Shown here: piece after piece, positions 1-5,757 of the stretch
How the letters are laid out: every line of letters begins with the position of its first letter
How positions within the stretch are numbered: the first letter of the stretch is position 1
From: Chlamydiota bacterium
GTDB lineage: Bacteria; Chlamydiota; Chlamydiia; Chlamydiales; VGMA01
Length of the DNA: 12,463 bases
Assembly: GCA_016866575.1 (NCBI GenBank)
Contig: VGMA01000037.1
Coordinates: 1 to 12,463, forward strand
Direction of reading: 5' to 3'
Translations under genes and position numbers: made by a program
Notes under the pieces: model-generated
Seen by the model: the letters and a program-made list of their open reading frames with translations, nothing else
Databases searched by the model: none
What the model was told of the DNA's origin: nothing

Positions 1-1
1 G

Positions 2-436
2 TATCTGTTTTTTGCCTTTGCCCTTTGGCCTTTTTGGATTCCTTTCTCTTTGGCATGTATCGAAAGAAAAAAGAAAAAACTTTTCACCTTTCTGACCCTC
101 TATGGTTTTGTTGTAGGCGCTTGCATTTTCGGGTTGTCAATATACACAGCAAATCCGCTTAAAGTATCTCTTGTTAATCGCTCACTTGCTTATACGGAAG
201 GATTTCCTTTCCCCTATCATATTGGATTCATTCTTTACTCAATCGCCACTATCGCTAGCGCGATTAGTTCATCATATTTAAGAATTCAGATCTTGGGGAT
301 CAGTTTTGCCCTCTTTGCTTTGATTACCTACCTCATGAATCAACTTGCATTTATTTCTCTTTGGTGCTTTTTTAGTGCTATTCTCTCAATCGGTATCGTT
401 TGGATTTTATACAAAGAAACGGAGCTAAGTATATAA
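2..436 (+). CDS. DUF6629-like integral membrane protein, 3' part (5' end outside window)
   Basis: The frame is open from the left edge to the TAA at 434-436, giving about 144 residues, so the true start lies upstream. The TTG at 50 is an internal Leu codon, not a convincing start. The protein is very hydrophobic, with about four or five membrane segments separated by a basic loop (ERKKKK). Three stretches resemble DUF6629 membrane proteins from memory: an opening LFFAFALWPFWIPFSL segment, a middle part with aromatic residues before a helix, and the ending FISLWCFFSAILSIGIV, close to the family's SIWCFFAAI-type C-terminus. The family has no established biochemical function. The gene lies one base upstream of the YitT-family gene, so the two are probably co-transcribed. 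The family call rests on motif memory without a search; membrane location is much surer. Confidence 0.6.
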   Translation, partial: YLFFAFALWPFWIPFSLACIERKKKKLFTFLTLYGFVVGACIFGLSIYTANPLKVSLVNRSLAYTEGFPFPYHIGFILYSIATIASAISSSYLRIQILGISFALFALITYLMNQLAFISLWCFFSAILSIGIVWILYKETELSI

Positions 437-437
437 T

Positions 438-1340
438 ATGGGACCTGTCTGGAAAAAACCTTCTCAACTGATTAGCGCATATGTATGGATTATCACAGGT
501 GCGTTTTTAGCCGCTCTTTCGATCAGAATGTTTCTTTATCCCAATTTGCTCATTGACGGCGGAATCGTGGGTGTCGCCTTGATCTTTGGACGTTTGTTCG
601 GCGATCAGTGGATTTCTCTTTTCTTGCTAATTTTCAACCTCCCATTTATTTATCTAGCATACAGGTTCATAAGACGCACATTTGTGATCCAAATGTTTAT
701 CGCAGTGATGCTTTTTGCCGGATTTTTAGTTTTACTAGAAAATGCTCCCCCCTACTTTGGAGACTCATTAGAGATCATAGCTCTAGGTGGAGCAATACTC
801 GGTATAGGCGCCGGATTGATCATTAGAAACGGAGGATGCCTTGATGGAACCGAAATCATGGGAATCATCATCAACCGTCAAAAAGGATTTACGGTAGGAC
901 AAGTAGTGCTTGTAGCAAATCTTTTTGTCTTTGGAGCCTATGGAGCAATTTTTTGGGATTGGCACATCGCTGTAAAATCGTTTTTAACCTATCTAGTAGC
1001 CTTTAAAATGATGGATATGGTCATTGTAGGTCTAGATGAGCTTAAATCTGTGATGATCATTTCTAACGTTCCTGACAAGATCGCTGAAGCAGTCATGAAC
1101 AATCTAGGATTAGGACTTACTGTCTTGTATGGCAAAGGTGGCTACTCTGGAGACAAACGAGAAGTACAGTTTGTAATTGTCGAGCGTCTTGATTTAGCCG
1201 ATCTTAAAGAAGTGATATTGAACGAAGATCCTGGAGCTTTTATTACAGTCCAAAACCTTCACGAGGTTGTCTACGGCAAGACTGTCACGAAAAAAATCCG
1301 AAGAAAAAAAGGGCAGAACGCGAACCGCGTTACCCATTAA
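438..1340 (+). CDS. YitT family membrane protein (DUF161 plus C-terminal DUF2179)
   Basis: A 300-residue protein with ATG start one base after the preceding stop; GGAG at 421-424 is a rather distant ribosome-binding site. Residues about 10-200 contain five to seven hydrophobic segments with small-residue motifs typical of YitT proteins: LIDGGIVGVALI near 38-49 and NGGCLDGTEIMGIIINR near 131-147. Residues about 205-278 form a soluble C-terminal domain (VMIISN... GYSGDKREVQFVIVER... DPGAFITVQNLHEVVYG), which matches DUF2179, a small ligand-binding-like domain. The tail is basic (KKIRRKKGQNANR). Members are inner-membrane proteins of unproven transport function. The last 12 codons also encode a minus-strand terminator hairpin. 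Family assignment is firm; substrate is unknown. Confidence 0.9.
   Translation: MGPVWKKPSQLISAYVWIITGAFLAALSIRMFLYPNLLIDGGIVGVALIFGRLFGDQWISLFLLIFNLPFIYLAYRFIRRTFVIQMFIAVMLFAGFLVLLENAPPYFGDSLEIIALGGAILGIGAGLIIRNGGCLDGTEIMGIIINRQKGFTVGQVVLVANLFVFGAYGAIFWDWHIAVKSFLTYLVAFKMMDMVIVGLDELKSVMIISNVPDKIAEAVMNNLGLGLTVLYGKGGYSGDKREVQFVIVERLDLADLKEVILNEDPGAFITVQNLHEVVYGKTVTKKIRRKKGQNANRVTH
1304..1335 (-). terminator. Rho-independent terminator, minus strand, embedded in the YitT-family CDS
   Basis: Read on the minus strand, GGG (1335-1333), one unpaired T, AACGCG (1331-1326), a three-base GTT loop, CGCGTT (1322-1317), three unpaired bases, CCC (1313-1311), then seven T (1310-1304). The GC-rich stem directly followed by a T run is a textbook intrinsic terminator. 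On the plus strand there is no U run after the stem, so it should not stop the gene that contains it. It is a second barrier for transcripts coming through accC. Confidence 0.7.
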
Positions 1341-1486
1341 GGCTATTGGGATTTTGTACACAAACAAAACTTAAACCCTAGTAACCTTTTTTACGATCTA
1401 AAAGATCTGGAATTTTGATAGGTTGTGTCCAGCGGATATTCAATAAAATATAGCCAATACTCTTTTTTATCCCTTAATAGCAGAAT

Positions 1487-1520
1487 AAAAAAATCTCCAA
1501 GTCCGCGAACTTGGAGATTT
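1487..1520 (-). terminator. Rho-independent terminator of the accC-containing operon
   Basis: A perfect 12-bp inverted repeat (1491-1502 with 1509-1520, core CTCCAAGT/ACTTGGAG) has a six-base loop at 1503-1508. On the minus strand it runs into seven consecutive T (1493-1487). It starts 28 nt after the accC stop codon. The plus-strand side has only three T, so the signal is directed mainly at the leftward operon. Confidence 0.85.
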
Positions 1521-1547
1521 GCATCCTCTATTTTAGCGAATAGATTC

Positions 1548-2930
1548 TTAGGAAAGATCCTCGTATTCAGCAGGGTCAAACTTACACCCTTCCTGAACTA
1601 GCTCATCTATATAGCCTATTGGATATTTACCAGATAAAAATCTTTCGTTATTCAACATGTACATATGGAAAGGGATGGTTGTATGGATTCCACCAACATG
1701 GAATTCACGTAGAGCACGTTTAGCCCTTTGCACCACTTCTTCTCTTGAACTTCCTGTGACAATCAACTTGGCAATCATTGAATCGTAATGTGGAGGGATT
1801 TGGTAGCCCGCATAACATGCGCTATCTACACGCACATGAGGTCCTGCACTAGGGATAAAATACTGCAAGGTTCCCGGCGATGGAGCGAAGTTGTTCTTAG
1901 GATCTTCTGCGTTGATACGAAACTGCATCACATGCTTACCGTGCAAATTGACATCTTCTTGCTTGATTTTAAGCTTTTCTCCTTGGGCCATACGGATTTG
2001 GAGCTGAACTAAATCAATGCCGGTTAGCTCTTCAGTCACTGTATGCTCAACTTGGATACGGGTATTGACTTCCATAAAATAAAAGTCATCATTTTCATCC
2101 AAAAGAAACTCCACGGTGCCTGCTGTGTGGTACCTTGCCGCCTTCACAATCCGAACCGCTGCTTCTCCGATCTTTTTTCTTAGACTTGGCGAAACTGCTG
2201 GTGAAGGAGTCTCTTCAATTAGCTTTTGCCTTCTTCTCTGGATAGTGCAATCCCTTTCTCCAAGGTAGATGCAATTACCATGTGCATCAGCCATAATCTG
2301 AATTTCGACGTGTCGGGGATTGACGATCATTTTTTCCAAATAGACATCTGGGTTGCCAAAAGCATTCGTCGCCTCGAGCCTTGCTGCAGAAAAAAGTCTT
2401 ACGAATTCCGATTCTTCATAAGCAATACGGATCCCTTTGCCCCCGCCGCCAGCAACTGCTTTAATAAAAATAGGAAATCCCATTTTTTTTGCGACAGAAA
2501 GACCTTCTTCTGCTGTCTTTACTATCCCATCTGAACCGGGGATAACAGGACATTTCGCTTTTTTTGCTATTTCTTTAGCTTCTGCTTTATTTCCAAGAAG
2601 CGCAATCGCTTCAGGGCTAGGCCCTATAAACGTAAGCCCACAGCTTTGGCAGATCGATGCGAATTTTGCATTTTCACTTAAAAAACCATAGCCTGGGTGG
2701 ATAGCGTCTGCATTAGTAATTTCAGCAGCAGAAAGTATACTTGAAATTTTGAGATAAGACTCTGATGAGGGAGCTCTACCGATACAAATAGCTTCATCTG
2801 CGTGTAAAACGTGTAAAGCTTCTCTATCAGCTTCAGAATAAACTGCTACTGTAGAAAGCCCCATATCATGGCATGCGCGGATGATCCGCACGGCGATTTC
2901 TCCGCGATTTGCGATCAAAACTTTCTTCAT
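1548..2930 (-). CDS. accC: Acetyl-CoA carboxylase, biotin carboxylase subunit
   Basis: A 460-residue cytosolic enzyme, close to the family's usual length of about 450. It carboxylates biotin on AccB using ATP and bicarbonate, the first half-reaction of malonyl-CoA synthesis for fatty acids. Visible in order: the N-terminal IANRGEIAVRIIRAC motif (6-20), HPGYGFLSEN (78-87), the ATP-grasp glycine-rich loop GGGGKGIRI (161-169), the RDCTIQRRRQKLIEE stretch (226-240), the metal/active-site EVNTRIQVEH (287-296) and the C-terminal GYQIPPHYDSMIAKL region (375-389). All key residues that I can place are present. It begins 2 nt after the accB stop codon, so the pair is surely co-transcribed and probably translationally coupled. 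The C-terminus (about 445-460) is a short acidic extension. It is the last gene before the terminator at 1487-1520. Confidence 0.98.
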   Translation of the reverse strand: MKKVLIANRGEIAVRIIRACHDMGLSTVAVYSEADREALHVLHADEAICIGRAPSSESYLKISSILSAAEITNADAIHPGYGFLSENAKFASICQSCGLTFIGPSPEAIALLGNKAEAKEIAKKAKCPVIPGSDGIVKTAEEGLSVAKKMGFPIFIKAVAGGGGKGIRIAYEESEFVRLFSAARLEATNAFGNPDVYLEKMIVNPRHVEIQIMADAHGNCIYLGERDCTIQRRRQKLIEETPSPAVSPSLRKKIGEAAVRIVKAARYHTAGTVEFLLDENDDFYFMEVNTRIQVEHTVTEELTGIDLVQLQIRMAQGEKLKIKQEDVNLHGKHVMQFRINAEDPKNNFAPSPGTLQYFIPSAGPHVRVDSACYAGYQIPPHYDSMIAKLIVTGSSREEVVQRAKRALREFHVGGIHTTIPFHMYMLNNERFLSGKYPIGYIDELVQEGCKFDPAEYEDLS

Positions 2931-2932
2931 GT

Positions 2933-3391
2933 CTACCCTATACTGAGAAGATGTGAGTTGAATTCTACAGCAGACCCATCTTGGACGTGGAACGACTTAA
3001 CTACGCCTGCTTTGCCTGCTTTCACTTCGTTCATCACTTTCATTGCTTCGATAATGCAAACTACAGTGTCAGCATGAACGTGATCGCCTTCTTTTACATA
3101 AGGCTTATCTTGCGGCGATGGCGCTCTGTAAAAAGTACCTACCATAGGAGATTTTACTTTGTGATAGTTATCCGACTCACAGGGCTCTTCTTTTGCAATA
3201 GGAGCCATAGGAGCTTGCGCTGAACGTACAGCTACAGGCGGGTGCATCACACTAGGAGCATGCTCAACATGTGCCACTTCTCTTTGTTTTTCTAGAGTGA
3301 TTTCACTTCCCCCTTTTTCCTTAATAACCATGCGAGTAAGGGAAGAGCGTTCAAAAAGATGAATGATTTCTTTTAAATTTTTAGGATCCAC
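2933..3391 (-). CDS. accB: Acetyl-CoA carboxylase, biotin carboxyl carrier protein (BCCP)
   Basis: A 152-residue carrier that bears the biotin moved between the AccC and carboxyltransferase subunits. Residues 1-35 form the N-terminal helical/strand segment seen in chlamydial BCCPs (MDPKNLKEIIHLFERS). Residues about 36-75 are a Pro/Ala-rich flexible linker, and about 78-152 the biotinyl domain with SPMVGTFYRAPSP (81-93) and the biotinylation motif EAMKVMNE, Lys118 being the acceptor. The start is GTG at 3391-3389: an in-frame stop (the efp TAA) lies two codons upstream, and the next ATG, at codon 21, would remove the conserved N-terminus. An AAAGGG-type ribosome-binding site lies about 9 nt upstream, inside the end of efp. 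It sits 3 nt after efp and 2 nt before accC. Confidence 0.96.
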   Translation of the reverse strand: MDPKNLKEIIHLFERSSLTRMVIKEKGGSEITLEKQREVAHVEHAPSVMHPPVAVRSAQAPMAPIAKEEPCESDNYHKVKSPMVGTFYRAPSPQDKPYVKEGDHVHADTVVCIIEAMKVMNEVKAGKAGVVKSFHVQDGSAVEFNSHLLSIG

Positions 3392-3394
3392 AGG

Positions 3395-3955
3395 TTATAC
3401 CCTTTGTACATATTCTTTAGTTGTCGTATCGACTTTTACAATATCACCACTTTCAATAAACATAGGAACTTCAATGCGAGCCCCTGTTTCAATGACAGCA
3501 ATTTTGTTAGAGGCGAACATCGTCGCGCCAGGCTCGAGATCTTCGGTTTTTACAACCATAAGCTCAAGGAATTGCGGCAACTCTAATGAATAGATCTTAT
3601 CTCCGTAGAAAAGAGCTTGGACAATGACCCCTTCTTTGAGAAAATTCACTTTTTCGCTAATGATCTCTTTAGCAACCATCACTTGCTCTAAGTTATCAAT
3701 ATCTAGAAATAGATGTTGGTTGCCATCTAAATAAAGATACTCTAGACGTTTTTCAGCGAGTTTTACTTCTTGGACTTCTTGGTCCACTTTGAAGTTTTTC
3801 TCGATGGTTTCGCCGGTAATTAAGTTTTTTAATTTGGTTTTGATGAAGGGAACACCCTTCGCCACGGTAAATTTTACGCTAGATTCTACTCGATAGATTT
3901 GATCATCGAGAGAAATAATCATACCGGGAGTAATTTGGTTACTCAATGTCTTCAT
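3395..3955 (-). CDS. efp: Elongation factor P, divergent chlamydial EF-P1 type
   Basis: A 186-residue, three-domain protein that binds the ribosome between the P and E sites and helps peptide-bond formation at proline runs. Residues about 1-63 are the KOW-like N-domain, 65-125 the first OB domain, and 128-186 the C-terminal OB domain with the family signature (ETGARIEVPMFIESGDIVKVDT, 156-177). The N-domain tip reads VAK33GVPF instead of the usual PGKGxAF. Lys33 aligns with the residue that is beta-lysylated in many bacteria, but the flanking prolines/glycines differ. This pattern matches my memory of CT122 (EF-P1) in Chlamydia trachomatis, which also encodes a second, more ordinary EF-P elsewhere. 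A good GAGG ribosome-binding site sits 5 nt before the ATG. Neighbours are yvcK (27-nt gap) and accB (3-nt gap). Confidence 0.95.
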   Translation of the reverse strand: MKTLSNQITPGMIISLDDQIYRVESSVKFTVAKGVPFIKTKLKNLITGETIEKNFKVDQEVQEVKLAEKRLEYLYLDGNQHLFLDIDNLEQVMVAKEIISEKVNFLKEGVIVQALFYGDKIYSLELPQFLELMVVKTEDLEPGATMFASNKIAVIETGARIEVPMFIESGDIVKVDTTTKEYVQRV

Positions 3956-3982
3956 AAATGCCTCAATTTATACCATATCTCC

Positions 3983-4972
3983 TTAAAGGAGTGCCAGTGA
4001 ACAATTTTTATCTACATTTGTGATAATTCGCATGAGCTCTTGGGCCAATTTTTGAGAATCATGCCGAATCAAACTTCTATTCATTAAATCTGCAGAAGAT
4101 TTGTTTTCTAAAGGCCCTAAAAGAGATGCTAAAACTACCCGCTCCTCGAGCATGTCATTTTCTACAAGGTCCCCTTCAGAAGAATATTTATCAATCAATT
4201 CTCGCGGAGGTTTTTGATCATTCACGAGAATGTAATCAAAGATATCTTCCCCAATAAAACGGGTAATCTCTTGAATGTAGTCGCTTACTTTAAACCCTGT
4301 TGTCTGCCCCTTGCGATTCATCAAATTGACAACAAAAATGATTGTCGCCTTAGTTTCGCGAAGTGCTTCAGGTATGCCTTCGACCAGTAAATTGGATATA
4401 ATCGAAGTATATAAGCCGCCAGGACCCATTACAATCGCATCAGCATTCATAATTTCAGCTATTGCTTGATGGTTTGCTTTAGGATAAGGCTCTAGATATA
4501 AACTTTCATACCCTTGATCGATCTCTTCTGATAAATAGATCTCTTTCTCCCCTTCAAGCATAGTTCTATTTTTTAGAACCATCTTGAGACGTACTTGCTG
4601 TGTTGTAACAGGGATGACTTTTCCTTTGATCGAAAGTATGCGAGAAACCTCTTCAATTGCTTTTTCGAAGCTTCCAGTCACTTTTTCTAAAGCTGACAAA
4701 AACAGATTTCCGAAGCTATGCCCTCGAAGATTTCCATTTTCGAAGCGATAGTTCATGAGTGAGCGCATCAATCTAGATGAATTTGATAAAGCTACGATGC
4801 ACTGCCTTGCATCCCCTGCTGGCAAAACACCAAGATCATCTCTCAATATGCCCGTGCTGCCCCCATCATCTGCCATAGATACGATAGCACTAAGATCTAC
4901 ATCGTAGTGCTTCAATCCGCGCAAAGCAACAAAGTTGCCGGTTCCCCCGCCAATCGTACAGATTTTTTTCAT
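3983..4972 (-). CDS. yvcK: YvcK/CofD-like protein (gluconeogenesis factor family, UPF0052)
   Basis: A 329-residue Rossmann-like protein, the usual length for YvcK. Hallmarks are CTIGGGTGNFVALRGLK (5-21), the ADDGGSTGILR motif (34-44), RGHSFGNLFLSAL (83-95), GPGGLYTSIISNLL (183-196) and NLMNRKGQTTGF (216-227). Known YvcK proteins bind UDP-sugars and in Bacillus and Listeria affect gluconeogenic growth, cell shape and wall-stress tolerance; they lack the 2-phospholactate transferase activity of archaeal CofD. Here GPGG replaces the usual GPGS in the nucleotide-binding loop. The ATG overlaps the rpe stop in an ATGA arrangement (4 nt), pointing to translational coupling. The gene is inserted between rpe and efp, which I recall as neighbours in Chlamydia. 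The specific role in this organism is unknown. Confidence 0.93.
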   Translation of the reverse strand: MKKICTIGGGTGNFVALRGLKHYDVDLSAIVSMADDGGSTGILRDDLGVLPAGDARQCIVALSNSSRLMRSLMNYRFENGNLRGHSFGNLFLSALEKVTGSFEKAIEEVSRILSIKGKVIPVTTQQVRLKMVLKNRTMLEGEKEIYLSEEIDQGYESLYLEPYPKANHQAIAEIMNADAIVMGPGGLYTSIISNLLVEGIPEALRETKATIIFVVNLMNRKGQTTGFKVSDYIQEITRFIGEDIFDYILVNDQKPPRELIDKYSSEGDLVENDMLEERVVLASLLGPLENKSSADLMNRSLIRHDSQKLAQELMRIITNVDKNCSLALL

Positions 4973-5637
4973 TTTCCTAGTGCCGCCAGATCTTCATACA
5001 TCTGTTTGTAGTCCGGCGCTTTAAAAAAGCTTGTGCCTGCAACTAGGTGGCTAGCTCCTGCTTTAACACATTTCTTTCCGGTAGCTAGATTGATACCGCC
5101 GTCTACTTGGATGCTTATAGGAATGTTTAGCATATCACATTTTTCACGGAAGAATTGGATTTTAGGAAGCATTTCCTCCATGAATTCTTGACCGCCAAAA
5201 CCTGGATTGACTGTCATTATGAGAACGCGATCGATTTTATCGAGATATTTAAGCAAAAGCGTTGGAGAAGTTTCTGGTCTAAGGGCTATTCCCACCCCAA
5301 GATTGCAGCGGCGAATGAACGCGATTGTATCTTCTAAATCTTCCGTAGCTTCTAAGTGGAATGTAATATGATTTGCCCCGGCTCTTGCAAATTGCTCAAT
5401 CCAATCAAAAGGCTGATAAATCATAAGATGCACATCAAGTTCCATCTTTGGAGCTACTTTGCGTATAGCAGCAACCATTGAAGGACCATAAGTAAGATTT
5501 GGGACAAAATGGCCATCCATAATATCGATATGGAGCATCTTGACTCCCGCAGCTTCACATTTTTTTACCTCTTCTGCGATATGTGCAGGATCAGCAGCGA
5601 TAATAGAGGGCTCTGGAGTGATTTTCTTCATAGTCAA
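4969..5637 (-). CDS. rpe: Ribulose-phosphate 3-epimerase
   Basis: A 222-residue TIM-barrel enzyme interconverting ribulose 5-phosphate and xylulose 5-phosphate in the cytosolic pentose-phosphate pathway. Visible motifs are PSIIAAD (10-16), HIDIMDGHFVPNLTYGP (36-52) with metal ligands His36 and Asp38, DVHLMI (68-73) with His70, MTVNPGFGGQ (141-150, phosphate loop side), and VDGGIN (178-183) with catalytic Asp179, followed by AGTSFF (200-205) at the second phosphate site. The catalytic set is complete. ATG codons occur at 5637 and 5631. Neither has a clear ribosome-binding site, so the start is uncertain by two codons. It appears to head a subcluster rpe-yvcK-efp-accB-accC, separated from the gene upstream by 117 nt. 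Confidence 0.97.
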   Translation of the reverse strand: MTMKKITPEPSIIAADPAHIAEEVKKCEAAGVKMLHIDIMDGHFVPNLTYGPSMVAAIRKVAPKMELDVHLMIYQPFDWIEQFARAGANHITFHLEATEDLEDTIAFIRRCNLGVGIALRPETSPTLLLKYLDKIDRVLIMTVNPGFGGQEFMEEMLPKIQFFREKCDMLNIPISIQVDGGINLATGKKCVKAGASHLVAGTSFFKAPDYKQMYEDLAALGK

Positions 5638-5655
5638 AATGATATTCTATACTCT

Positions 5656-5680
5656 TTTAAAATGCTAATGACATTTTAAA
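5656..5680 (-). repeat. AT-rich inverted repeat upstream of rpe
   Basis: TTTAAAATG (5656-5664) and CATTTTAAA (5672-5680) form a perfect 9-bp inverted repeat with a seven-base spacer, centred about 30 nt upstream of the rpe start. It could be an operator or a weak RNA hairpin in the rpe leader. I could not find a convincing -35/-10 pair in the gap, so its function is open. Confidence 0.4.
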
Positions 5681-5707
5681 GAAGCAGGGTGAAGAATCTT
5701 AAGAAGT

Positions 5708-5757
5708 AAAAAAATGGATACTAAGCTAAGGCCTTGGCAAAACTCTTCTTAGCCTTA
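5708..5757 (-). terminator. Possible weak terminator or attenuator after the 627-residue gene
   Basis: On the minus strand GCTAAG (5753-5748) can pair with CTTAGC (5730-5725), with two further pairs outside. A competing pairing uses TAAGGC and GCCTTA. A run of seven T follows at 5714-5708, but about 10 nt beyond the stem, and the loop is long. It begins at the stop codon of the upstream gene. It may partly separate lysC and the 627-residue gene from the rpe cluster. Confidence 0.3.

Noticed and set aside
1391..1579. Small minus-strand ORF of 62 codons after accC
   Set aside because: It overlaps the end of accC and spans the whole terminator hairpin at 1487-1520, and the peptide resembles nothing that I know.
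3964..3985. AAGGAG followed by a two-codon ORF (ATG GTA TAA) between yvcK and efp on the minus strand
   Set aside because: Its ATG is only 2 nt from the purine motif and efp has its own GAGG site; most likely chance or a remnant. It would deserve note only if conserved.
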